Source: Paramecium pentaurelia
Lineage: Eukaryota; Ciliophora; Oligohymenophorea; Peniculida; Parameciidae
Direction: 5' to 3'
DNA: 64,000 bases
Assembly: GCA_905183005.1 (NCBI GenBank)
Contig: CAJJDO010000028.1
Location: 434,001-498,000 of the forward strand
The stretch's first letter is position 1. Each line of letters opens with the position of its first letter. The position numbers and the translations under genes were made by a program. Below, piece by piece: positions 1-11,350 of the stretch. The notes under the pieces are model-generated. The model did not search any database. It was not told the origin of the DNA and worked only from the letters and a program-made list of their open reading frames with translations.

Positions 1-249
1 ATATATGATAAATATATGTTATTAAGGATTGGTAAAAGGGATGTGAGATTATTAATATTCATTTGAATTTATATAATATGTTTTTGGATTGATTTAAATA
101 TTTTTGAGGATTTAAATATACATATTATTTAGATATATCTATTTACATCTTTTAGATATCTATTAATTAAAATATTATGCTTGTTAAAAACCTTTAAATA
201 TTGAGGCTTCAAAATTTTTAAATACATTATAAATTCATTAATTTAATTA
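1..249. other. Upstream intergenic sequence
   Basis: Very AT-rich non-coding sequence before the first gene. I see no reading frame, RNA gene or clear promoter motif. It probably holds the SPT5 5' flank. Confidence 0.5.
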
Positions 250-2706
250 ATGAGCGCAAAAAATGACGATTATCGAAGTGATTAAGATGACAAAAGTGAA
301 TCATCTCTTGATTCAATTGAAGAAATTTCTGATTCTTCAGAGTCAGAACAATTTAGGAAAACAAAAAACAAGAAATTACTTAAGAATTAAAAGAATAAAA
401 AGAAAAAGAGATTGAATAAATAAAAATTAATTGATACAGAAGCATCTGAAACATCAGAAAATGAATCAGAAGAGGATGGAGAAGGGAAAATAACAAAAAT
501 AGAGCAATAATAGATTTATAAAGAAATAGACCTTAAAAGAAAACATCACAAAGATGTTGTTAAGGAAATTGAAAGAAGATATTAAGATGGAGATGGTTTA
601 AATGTTGAAGAAGTAGAGAGATCAGATGATGAAATTGAAAAACCAGGTCTAAGAGATCCTAAAGTATTATATTAGTTATAAAAAAGTTCTGGCGTGTTTC
701 ATGTAATAAAGGAAAAGAATAAGAAGCTGTTACATCAATAATGTTTAAACATAATCACTTAATAGATACTAATCCACTTGATATAATCTCAGTATTTGCA
801 CTCAAGAAATTTCCAGCAGCAATATTTGTAGAAGCCTATTTTGAATAACATGTTATGAGAGCAATCGAAGGTCTAGTTATTGTTAGACAATCCCCACCTG
901 AATTAGTAGAATCTGAACAATGTCCAAATATGTTCAAACCTGCTGAAGTTGAATAAATTGATATTGAAGAAGGTTAATGGGTTAGAGTTAGATAACATAA
1001 CATTTACTCTGGGGATTTGGCTAGAGTTATGTAAGTAGATTAAGAAAGAAAACTTATCAAACTTAAAGTTGTACCAAGACAAAAATTATTAATGAAATCT
1101 ATTGAAGAAGAAGAAGAAAATAAAAAAAAGAATTCTAAAAAGAATAATTCAAATGCAGATTAATCTCGTTTTTAAATGAAAGAAGAAGAAGGTGAACCAC
1201 CAATTGAAGATAATGAACCTTTTTAAAGAGGAAGCAAATTTAAGTTCTTAAAAAGAGCTAAATATCTTTAAGAATAAAGAAAATTCATTCGTGGACCTAA
1301 AATCCCTATTTAGATGACCAAGAAAACTATTAATGATGATAATGATGAACCTACTTCTCAATTTTTTTATACTACAATTAGAGATGAATGGACATCTGCT
1401 AAAAAAGATGGATTTGAAATCATTACTCTTCCAGTTCATCAAGTACTTACTGGGAATATTAAACCTACAGTAGAAGATTTATAATATTTCTATCCAGATG
1501 TCTAAGATTATAGATTGATACTCTAGAAATTACACAACAGTTTAAAATAAGTAGTTGAACATAAATCTAAAATCTAAATTGGAGATTATATCACTCTTAA
1601 TTAAAATAGACCTCCTAGATATAAGGTTGCATAAATCTTATAAGATGAAAATAAATTGATAGTAACTAAAACAGTTAAAAATAAAACTAATAAAGAGAAA
1701 AGTAATTATTAATATACATTATAAATTAATGATGCTATATTAGCCTTCAAACTTTATCAATAAGTCTGTATAGTTTCAGGACCTAATATTGGATTAAGTG
1801 GTACTATTATAAAAATAGATGATTTGACTGCTCAAATATCAACTGAAGCTGGCAGAATTGTTGATGCTTTGATTTCAGATCTATAATCCTAAAAAAATGT
1901 CATTAAAAAAATGGATATAGAAGAGAATCCTGAATAAGGAATTGCATAATAGAAACCAGGATTCAGAAGAAATGATTTAGTAAAGTTTGGATTGATTGAT
2001 AATGATATTGGATGCATACTCAATATTTCCAATAATGAAGTCAGTATACTTGATTTAACTAATTAAATAAAAGCTATCAATAAATTAGCTATTAGAAATT
2101 CTATCAACACTAGAAATAATGTAGTCAAAAATATGTATGGCAATGATATCAGATAATAAGATTTAGTTGTCATACTTGATGGTTTTTATAAAAGTATTTT
2201 ATTTTTACTATCATCTAGATAATAAAGCAACTGTCTTACATGTATATAGAGATTATTTATTTCTATTTAATGGTAAATTTGACAATACACAAGGAGTAAT
2301 CATTGAAAAAGCCAATAATTGTGGTTTAGTTTCTTCTTCTAAAAAAGCAGAACCTGTTGTAGTAAATACTTAATCTCAAATATCAAATGAAGATTGGAAA
2401 AATCTAAGAGGATAAATGGTCACCATTCGTAAAGGATAATGGTAATCTTATAGAGGAATGGTGTAAGAAGTCACTAGTAGAGTTGCCACAATCTAATTAT
2501 CTGCTAAAAATTTGGTTGTTAAAGTTCCATTAGAATTTATTAAATCTGAAACTTCTAATTCGCATCTTCAAGTTGGAAAAACACCTCAACATCATCCAGG
2601 TATGTCTACAAGAGTTTGGGATGATCTTGAAGGTGTCCAATAATCAGCTATGCGTGGATATCAATCTCCATATATCACTTACCAAACCCCTATGCGTAAT
2701 GATTGA
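250..2706 (+). CDS. SPT5: Transcription elongation factor SPT5 (DSIF large subunit)
   Basis: About 802 residues in the ciliate code after removing two introns (664-686 and 2194-2218). The N-terminus is a Ser/Asp/Glu-rich acidic region followed by a Lys-rich stretch. After the first intron the NGN domain begins with DPKFWRVSCNKGKE and contains KKFPAAIFVEAYFEQHV. KOW-type segments follow, e.g. GQWVRVRQHNIYSGDLARV and VTIRKGQWQSYRGMVQ. The C-terminus has short Thr/Pro/Arg-rich sequence. By family, SPT5 pairs with SPT4, binds RNA polymerase II at the clamp and controls pausing and processivity in the nucleus. Start: the first ATG, 249 nt into the window; stop TGA. Family assignment rests on the NGN/KOW order and acidic N-terminus. 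Confidence 0.9.
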
Positions 2707-2776
2707 TAATGAATAAAATAATATAATAACATTATTATTATATATTTTTGTTTTTAGATTAAATAATGTTATTTAA

Positions 2777-3588
2777 ATGAATTTTGATTCTTATTTTAAG
2801 TATCAATAAGAAATTAATTTAAATATTTGCAATAATAAAGAGATTTATTTTTATTAAGCAAATTTATTAAATTTAAATAACTATTGTTTAAATTTTTATG
2901 GAGCAAATAATTATTATTATAGATTGATAAGTATTTCCAAATAAAGGAATTTCTTATTATTCTTATACTTAATCTAATTTTATTTCAATTTTTTTTGAAA
3001 AAAACAGATTTAATGTCATATAATAACTTGATCCTAATTATACTTTAATTATGAATAATTAGTTCTATTAGAATTAATACATAAAATAAAAGAATATCAT
3101 TTTGATTTAAATTTTAAATTTCTTTATTAATATTATCCTATATTATTTCAAATAACAGATTAATTTGCTAAAAATAATAGATATTCATTAAAGACAATAA
3201 TTTTGGATAATCCAGAGATTCATTCAATATAAGATAATCAATAAATAATAAAATATTTTATTATTGGTAAACTTAAATTATAAGACTTTCTTAAGATTTT
3301 ATTTTACAATAGTGATTAGATAGAATTGATTATATTCATTTAGAAGATATTATTATTTAATTAAGAAAATAATATAATAATTATTTAATGTATCTTTTTA
3401 TTATTTAATGTTAAATCATTTCTAATTTTGAGTTTAGAAATCTTGGAAAATGAAAAATAGATTGATTCTATTGATAATATTAAAAGTCAAGAGGAATTAA
3501 GTAAAGAATGGAGAAGTTAGGATTTAAAAAATGATTTATGTGAAGAAATATTTATGATTGAGATAATATTCGTTTTTCTGTTTTTTGA
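2777..3588 (+). CDS. Hypothetical protein, 5' exons unresolved
   Basis: Unrecognised. From about 3063 to 3540 a single ciliate-code frame reads as ordinary protein (for example RYSLKTIILDNPEIHS, then SIDNIKSQEELSKEWRS). If 3540-3562 is removed as an intron it ends at TGA 3586-3588, 17 bp before the next start codon. An ATG at 2777 is in the same frame, but TGA codons at 2996 and 3029 mean one or more introns I could not place lie between. The product would be Ile/Leu/Phe-rich, perhaps 240 residues, with no motif I know. The 3' half is better supported than the 5' half. Confidence 0.35.
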
Positions 3589-3605
3589 TTTTTTATTAAT
3601 ATTAT

Positions 3606-4776
3606 ATGAAATCAGCTTTGTTGGTTGTTGTTTTGATTGCCTGTATTTAGGCAACCACAGTTTCTGAATTGAAAGAAAGACTTTCAGGATATGGAGATCA
3701 TCCTTTTGGTTCATCTATGATTAACTTAGTGAGTGTAAACATGAAGACAGGAGGATCATTGAATGAATTAAAATAGCTCTTATAATAAATAAAGGATGAA
3801 TTGATTGCCTTAACATAATTGTAAGATTAAGAAAATGCAACATTCACAAGAAGAAGTTAAGTTGATTTAGCTAAACTCTAAGCAACACTTGAATAAGGTT
3901 AATAAGATCTTGATAATCAAAGATAAGAATAATCAAGTTTAAGTAATGAATTGAGTACATTATAAACAAGAGTAAAAGAAGGTAATGATTTTGGAATATA
4001 ATTTTATAGATTAAGCTGCATTAGATAGAAATAGTAGAGGAAGTGGTGATGCTTAAAGTAGATTAGATGCTGAAAATACAGATTTTGCAGCTAAATTTTA
4101 AGATTATAGTGATGCAATACTTGCTTGTAAAGAAGCTTAAAGATTATTATTAAATTTAAGAGGTGAAGGAGCATCATTAATTCAATTAACGTATTAGATT
4201 TATTTAAATATTTAGTTAAGACACAAAGAGTAATTTGATTTAAACAAAAGAGAACTTTTAAAAGATTAAAGAAATATTAGAAGCCCATACAAAGAAAAGT
4301 TCTTTAACTTTATTCTAACCAATAATTGAAGGTTTAGCTGAAATGACAACAAAAGTTAATCCAGAAACTTTGAATAATGTTTTAAGTTTGGTTGCTAGAT
4401 TAATCACTGCATTATAAGAAGGTTAAGATTAATTAGAATCAAATCACAAAACTTAAGTTGAGAATTTAACAAGATTAGGTGATGATTTGAGAAATGAAAA
4501 ATAAACTTTATAAGTTTCATTAGCTACTGCTAATAATAGACTTAAGGAGATCTAATCAAGATTAAATGAATTAGATGGATTAATAAACATCTCTAATGCT
4601 ATTGTTGAAGTCACTTAATTAAATATTTAAGATGCCACAAGAATCAATGAATTAGAAGATTAAGAATACAGTAATCAAAAAGTTAGTAGGTAATCAATAA
4701 CATTTAATTTAGATAAACTGAAATTGATATCGTTGATAGATTAATTGAATACATTAATCAAAAGTTGTCAGAATGA
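3606..4776 (+). CDS. Trichocyst matrix protein (TMP family)
   Basis: 364 residues after removing introns 3982-4009, 4191-4215 and 4690-4712. It starts with a signal peptide (MKSALLVVVLIACIQA), then a short propeptide-like stretch and the TMP-like segment HPFGSSMINLVSVNMKTGG. The rest is long heptad-rich helix in two blocks, ending EIDIVDRLIEYINQKLSE. TMPs are the secretory cargo of Paramecium trichocysts: precursors enter the ER, are cleaved, and pack into the expandable crystalline core. The family is large, with many near-identical copies. The 17-bp gap to the previous stop suggests very short UTRs. Confidence 0.85.
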
Positions 4777-4800
4777 AATCATCATATTCATATAAAATAT

Positions 4801-5304
4801 TCATATTTATCTAGAATCTGTTTCAATCATTCTATGAAATTGATCAAAATTTAAATTCCAAGATTCTGCAATTTTTGCTACTTCCAAAATACGAGTGTCA
4901 TTAGTTGATTCTGCTGATTTCACTCTTACATTCATAGCTATTGTATCCTACATAATAACATATATTATTACTATTGCATAAGCCAAGAAAATGTCTTTAA
5001 TAGAAATCCCTCCAATATCATGAGTATTCAAATTAATCTTAACTAAATTATATACATTTTCCCAATCAGGATGATCTAAGATTAGAATATTATAATACGA
5101 TCTATTTGTTCTGAAAAAATAGCTACTTAATTCATGAAGGAAAATGCTTCCTTAAAATTATTAAACTTGATTTCTCTATATAATTTTTATGGAGTCTATT
5201 ATTTCTAAATAATTTACTATTTTCCATGTTGCATTCAATGAATGCATCTTACATAATGTTTATATATCAGAGTCAGAAATAAGTGTTGGATTTCTTTCCT
5301 TCAT
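4801..5304 (-). CDS. Hypothetical 159-residue protein
   Basis: Unrecognised. Reads MKERNPTLISDSDI from the start, with one 24-nt intron (4948-4971) whose removal keeps the frame open to the TGA at 4801-4803. The protein is mixed alpha/beta in composition, with segments such as YYNILILDHPDWENVYNLV and TRILEVAKIAESWNLNFDQ. There is no signal peptide, membrane segment or Cys/His cluster. It converges on the trichocyst gene with 24 bp between stop codons. Confidence is in the gene, not in any function. Confidence 0.6.
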
Positions 5305-6029
5305 TGTTTGAAAATCTAACACTTTAAATGAAAGCTTTGGGAAATTTGATTATATTGTGCCAAAGGGAAATTTGAAAATTGAAAATATCATAAATTTTAA
5401 TTATATTGATAATGATGATTAATTATTTTGAATTTATTATAATAATTACACTAAAATTTTATCGTTTTCTATTTCAAATCAATTTTCATTATCTATATAT
5501 ATATATAAATATATAATTTATAGAAGAACACTATTAATTGTTTCTAATATAATGTTAATAAATCTAAATATTTACTTCAATAATTATTATAAGTATTAAG
5601 TTAACTAAATTTTATTATTATTAGCTTTCTCTAAGTTAAAAATTCATCTTCTATTTAGTATCTCATAACTTATTAATAAGGATATTTCTAAAATATACTA
5701 TTTACTAAAATAATTTATTTAGAAATTGTTTAGAGTAATTTTCGTTAACTCTATAATTAACGATAAGAGTGAAATACATTTTATTGTTATGGAAATTTAT
5801 TGTGATAACTATATGAACAATTAATAGCTTTCAATTTACTTAATTAATTATTTTATCTATTTTAAGTTATACTTTAGTTACTTGAAAACTTTTGAGAAAT
5901 TATTCTTATATTTTTTAATTTCCATTTTAGTTTATAATTTTGTTTTAGTGAAAAAATAGACTGAAAATATAGTATGATTGTTATTTCCAATTCAAATCAA
6001 TTTTGAACTAAATTTGAAGCTCATTAAAT
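5305..6029. other. 725-bp intergenic region
   Basis: AT-rich, with short (TA)n runs near 5495-5520. It lies between two divergent genes, so it should hold both promoters. No coding frame or RNA gene is visible in either direction. Confidence 0.5.
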
Positions 6030-6900
6030 ATGTTAAGATAAAAAGAAACAGATGATTCATTTGATTATCCTCTTGATTCTCCTTAGAGTCAGAAACACTA
6101 TTAAATTACACAAAATGGAATTTATAGTCCATCTCTATTTATCTAGTCTAGTGCAAAATCGAAATCTATTTTTCAGAAAAGAAATGCATAAGAATATTAG
6201 AAGAACTCTACTTAACATGCAAAAATGAATAAAAATTATGTAAATGACTTTGACAATTAAATGCAAATACATTTGTATAGTTTTAATATTAACAATAACA
6301 AATGTAGACCAATACACACATCTTTATGTTCATTATTTAGAGAAGTATATTTTTAGTCTAATAGAAATAGAATAATATTGAAGTGAAACAGGAATCAGTT
6401 AAATAAGATAGTTCTATGATTAAATATTTGGAGACTATACAATAACAAATGTAGCAATTAGAATCTAGTGTAGATACCTTAGAAAGGAAATTAAGTGTGA
6501 ATAATTAAAAAAACAAGAAGCCTATTGAATAATCAAATGATCATTAGTTAGTTTATATAAATTAGAATGTTTCAGGATTAGTGGGTAGATTGAAGGACAT
6601 TTTAATGCAAAAAAAATTATTAACTACATAAACTTAAACAAATCCTTAAGAGAATGATAAATAGACAATCTATACCTTTAACAAGAACTTAAATAAATTC
6701 TCCAAAGAGTATAAATGTAGATTTTGTAATTGCAAATTTGTTAAAGCTTGTTCTTTAGGGTAATAATATTTGTATATATATTAAGGGGTCATATTTCAAG
6801 AACTCATAAGGAGGAATCGAAATAATAAAAATAAAGTATTCCTATAAAGAAAAATAAACAAATAAAAAAAGAGAAAATTAACATGGGTAAGATGAAATGA
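6030..6900 (+). CDS. Single C2H2 zinc-finger protein
   Basis: 274 residues after introns 6345-6364 (20 nt) and 6760-6785 (26 nt). The N-terminal 200 residues are Gln/Asn/Ser-rich with a short coiled coil (ETIQQQMQQLESSVDTLER). Near the C-terminus is one C2H2 finger, YKCRFCNCKFVKACSLGGH followed by ISRTH, then a Lys-rich tail. The second intron falls exactly between the Cys pair and the His pair, so the finger exists only in spliced mRNA. The SLGGH core resembles the QALGGH-type finger of plants. Likely a nuclear nucleic-acid-binding protein; targets unknown. Confidence 0.7.
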
Positions 6901-6951
6901 TTAAACTTTATGATTGTTAATTAATATATATATAATTTAAATTTAAATTTA

Positions 6952-8133
6952 ATGGATTATCAGAAATTATTTAATGTCATTCCAAAAGAACCTCGTAGAT
7001 GGACTTAAAGTGATGTTGAATCCTGGTTAGAGTTTATTGGATTACAAGATTTATCAGATGTTTTCTGTATTAGTTTATAATTATATACAATAGAAAGAAA
7101 TGCTATTGATGGGGCTTGTTTAGAAGTATTAAATGATGACGACTTGAATGAATTAGGGATTAGCTCTAATGTTAAAAAGAAGAAGATTTTATAATGGATT
7201 CAAAATGGATTTATAGAATATAAATAATTTGTTAGAAACAATGTCGGTTAAAGTGAATGGTCAATTGCAAGCAAACAAATTGTAAACAAAGAAAATCTTG
7301 ATTATACTCCAATTTAAAGATTGAATGATTTCAAGCCAAGAAGAGATAGTTTCTAAGATAATCATAAAGTGGAATTGGTAGAATCAATGAAAGTAGTTGA
7401 AGCACCTCAAATCTTAAAATAACCAAAATAAAATTTAGAAGCCACTAAGATTCCATCATATCCTAATTCAATAAAGTAGATGGAATCAATACATATTATT
7501 GAACTTGTTTGCATAGGTGATAATTAGAAGATATGTGTCACAGAAAAAGGACTTAGTATTGGAAGAAATCCAGAGAATACTCTAGTGTTAAGTGAAGATT
7601 ATGTAAGTAGAAATCATTGTATGATTGAATTTGATCAGAAAACAAAGAATTTTTATTTGAAAGATACAGGTAGTACTTCTGGAACTTTTGTATTATTAAT
7701 GCAACCTTCATTGATGAGATTAGGGTTAATTTTACATATGGGTAGCATGTAATATAAAATAGAGTAGATGAATTGTAATAATCAATAATGTGATGTTGTA
7801 TTAAGAGTAATAGAAGGTTAATAGAAAAATTAAAAATTTTCATTTTAATTAGTTAAAAATTAGAATTGTCTTAAATTTGGTAGATAATTAGATCAATTTA
7901 GAATGGATACAGTAATTATTAATATTAATTAATAGCATTTATCTGGTATTCATTCCTAATTTAGTTACACAAATGATGGATTGATTTTGGAAGATATGGG
8001 TAGTAGAAATGGAGTATGGGTTAGATTGAGTGAATAAGGTTAGTGTAGTGAAAGAGTGAAGTTAACTTAAGATAGATAATTTAGACTTGGGTATGAAAAA
8101 ATATATTTGTGTAATATAAATAATATTAAATGA
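6952..8133 (+). CDS. SAM domain protein with two FHA domains
   Basis: 384 residues with one intron (7067-7093). The N-terminal SAM domain (about residues 10-75) reads RRWTQSDVESWLEFIGLQ then, across the intron, FQRNAIDGACLEVLNDDDL, exactly where SAM domains expect the ...IDG..LL.L core. Two FHA domains follow: LSIGRNPENTLVL...YVSRNHCMI, and a second with LSGIHSQFSY and DMGSRNGVWV. FHA domains bind phosphothreonine; SAM domains self-associate or recruit kinases. Probably a signalling scaffold. Its TGA (8131-8133) overlaps the ATG of the GTPase gene downstream. Confidence 0.85.
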
Positions 8134-8868
8134 ATAATAATTAAGCCAATTCAGCAATTTCTATCAAATTAGTCATTGTGGGTGATGGTAGTGTTGGGAA
8201 AACATGTATTTTGATTAGGTAAGTATGATCAAGTTAAATATAGATACACATAAGACAAATTTCCAACAGATTATGTGCCAACTATTTTTGAGAATTATTG
8301 TGCATAAGTATTATATGAGAATAAAATGGTAAACCTTAATTTATGGTAATCTAAAATGTATATAAATAAAAAAGGGATACAGCAGGACAAGAAGAATATA
8401 AATAATTAAGATCTATCAGTTATCCACAAAGTGATGTTTTTTTAATTACATTTTCAGTAGATGAGCCAAGTTCATTCTAAAATGCTATTAAAAAAGTAAA
8501 TATTTATTATTAATTATATATAGTGGTATCCTGAATTACAAGCAGATCAACCAAATGCTCCTAAGATATTTATAGGAAATAAAATTGATATGAGACCAAC
8601 AGAAAATGTTAATGAGAATAATTTTGTTACTTACAATATTGCATAAAAAGTTGTTTCAGATCTAGGATGTAAGTACATTGAATGCAGTGCACTTAATGGA
8701 ACCAATTTAAAATAAATATTTTAAGAAGCCATTAAATAAGCCATGAAAAAGAAATTCCCTTAATAAGTACCTCAAACTACAGGACCAGCAAAGAATTAAT
8801 CTGGAGCTCAAAGAAAGAGTAATTAGAATGAAAATGCTGATGCAAGTGGAAAATGTTAAATTTAATGA
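8130..8868 (+). CDS. Rho-family small GTPase
   Basis: 218 residues after introns 8219-8243, 8346-8374 and 8496-8523. All G motifs are present: P-loop GDGSVGKT, effector loop FPTDYVPTIFENY (Rho/Rac/Cdc42 type), DTAGQEEY, GNKID and CSAL. The tail is Gln/Asn/Lys-rich and ends CQIQ, compatible with a prenylated CaaX box. By family it is a membrane-associated switch controlling actin, polarity or trafficking. Each intron interrupts a G motif or its edge and restores it when removed. The start codon overlaps the stop of the SAM-FHA gene by ATGA. The NKID form, rather than the Rho TKxD, leaves some room for an atypical Rho. Confidence 0.92.
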
Positions 8869-8936
8869 TTGCATCAAGAAATATATAAATATATATATAG
8901 ATTATTTTATATTGTTCTCTTTTTATATGGTTAAAT

Positions 8937-11172
8937 TCAATCAATCTTTATTTTCTTTGATATCTAATCTACTTCTTCTTCATGATCTATTGATTTCTTT
9001 TATTATTTAATTAGATGAGTGTTACTATGTCCCTAAACTGATTTGAATAAATCCATTTCATCATCTACTACATTATATCTAGATTATATCTAGCCTGATG
9101 ATTATGTTTATGAACTAAATTATTATTTCATGCAATTATTTTTTAGATTCTTAAAAATATCATGTATTCTTTAATAATTTGTTTAATTTTCTCTTTTCTT
9201 TAATTCATCTTCCTATTAGTTTATTAATAAATTCTTACTAACAATGAAATTAATTTTTAACTTATTCCTTCATAAATTATTTTTATTATTTCTAATTATT
9301 AAGAAAATATTAGATTTTCCCTTAAACCTTTATAGGATAAAATAACATTTATTAAATTAGGGATTATCATCATAATTTCATTATTAATATCATCATCTCT
9401 AGATAAGCAAATTAGTTTAATTATTTATAAACATTTAGTTTATAATAATTTTTAATTTTCTTATAAAATAAAACCAACTTTTAATGTGATTTAATTTAAT
9501 ATCACAGCTTCTTTTACTTAAGGTTTCATAGCTCTGACTAATCCTAAAGTAATCTCCAAAAATTATTATTTATATTCTTTTGTAGATGTATGTGAAATTT
9601 AATTTGTAATTCTAGGATAGAATTATACTAAGAATAAATCCATAGTTTCATTCTATTCTTCTGAATTATTATCAATTAATAATTTTAATGCTTCCATATA
9701 TAATTCATTTTAGAAAGCATTTTCTACAATAATATTGAACAATGGATATTTCAGTACTTATTAATGTTCACTAATAACATATTATCTGAAATAAGTTGGA
9801 CAATGTTATAAACATACAATTAATAATTCTAATATCATATTTGGTATTTTTGTTAATACATCATCCTTTAATTAATATTATAATATTACAGGTATCTTTA
9901 ATTTAAGTTTCTTAAATTTAGTTTTATAGTTCTCAAATCCTTTAAGAGAATTATTTATATAATCTTCTATTATTTCATATAATCCATATTCACTTAATTT
10001 CTAATATATTACTACTTTATTCAACTAATAATAATAATTATATAATTTATACATCTGGAAATTCTTTAAAAACTGAACATATTTCATTAAGGAATCGTAA
10101 AGCTTAGAAATTGAAATTTCTTAATTGGTCAATCACTTCTATCAAAAAATCTTTCGAATTTTCTATGTACTTAAAGAGGTCAACATAACAACTCTTTATA
10201 ATCTATCATGATTTTGATTACGTTAAAACTATCTTTATGAACATCAACTGGCACTCGTCGATGTAGTAGGCTAAACCACAATCGCGCAAGTACTGCAGCC
10301 GATATATGAAATGAATGGTTTTAAGTCTCTCTTTACTCTTTATTTGGACTACTTGTAAGAATTGTACATGTTTCTCTAAAAACTAACGGTGGGGAACAAA
10401 ATTCTTTTTATTCATCTCATAATCATCTAAAATAATATTAATACTACTATATACATTCTAATGCACCAAATATAAATAAATAATTTTAATCGTTTAATAT
10501 CATTTAAAATAATTCATGTTCTGCCACTGTTACTATCTAATCATTTATTAATATATTTATACATTCTTTACAATCTAACACATTGTTTATAATAAATTAA
10601 TATTATTGTCCTTCTCCAATTATTAAAATAATTTAATAAGCTTATCAAAATAGTCCTTATCAAATTCAATATTATTTTACTTTCTTATTTATTAAATAAC
10701 TCTATAACATCTATTTAGATTAAGAACCATATGCTATTAGATTATTCATTGTTTCCAAAATTGTTTCTAAATTCGTTTCAGAAACTGGTGTCAATGCTAT
10801 AGAATCTTAATCTTCAGCCTCATTTTCAACCAAAATATTTTGAATACGAGCCCATACTCCCATTGCTCCTTCTCTGCTTTAAAAACTTAAAGCATAATCT
10901 TAACCACTATGGAATTAGATTGCTTCTTCTAATATACAATTTAAATTCTATTCTTACCTTAATCAAACCAAAATTCATTCTCTTACTTTATTGGTACAAC
11001 TATAACTTCTTAACTTGTGTCTTTCTGTAGTAAAATTAATTCGTTCTATAAATCTCATTTCTAAACTCATTACCTTTGAATTGATATGTGTATAACCAAT
11101 ATCTACATAATTCCATTTATCTCCTCCTAGCTAATATATCTAACATAAAAGAATCTCAGAATTAGGTTTCAT
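8937..11172 (-). CDS. PP4R3: Protein phosphatase 4 regulatory subunit 3 (SMEK/Psy2)
   Basis: N-terminal PH/EVH1-like domain (INSKNELILLQKDTSQEVIV, then DYALSFQSREGAMGVWARI), then the armadillo-like SMEK region with the diagnostic VPHRQFLEKHVQFLQVV and IHFIYRLQYLRDCGLAYYI. The C-terminus is acidic/basic (HEEEVDQISKKIKID). Introns I could place: 11046-11073, 10929-10957, 10656-10680, 10537-10562, 10427-10454 and 10192-10221; more exist downstream of 10100. PP4R3 targets the PP4 catalytic subunit in DNA-damage and centrosome/cell-cycle dephosphorylation. The last 1.1 kb was read only at exon level, so the middle-to-C-terminal exon map is incomplete. Confidence 0.85.
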
Positions 11173-11350
11173 TTTAATATTTTAAATATTAAATCTTATT
11201 TTTATGCAAAATAAAGGAATGAATATTATTATTATATTACTATTCTAATTAATATATAATTATTCTCTTCATTTAAAATAACTTCAATCATCTTCCCTTA
11301 ATTTACTATATTTTTATATATAAATAGCTATAAATATAGATATTTATTTA

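Noticed and set aside
10190..10225. In-frame TGA in the PP4R3 gene
   Set aside because: A 30-nt GT...AG intron removes it and gives a segment of the length expected of SMEK proteins.
10240..10310. Locally GC-rich patch as a possible foreign insert
   Set aside because: It encodes the conserved LRDCGLAYYIDE part of PP4R3 in frame, so it is only a codon-use fluctuation.
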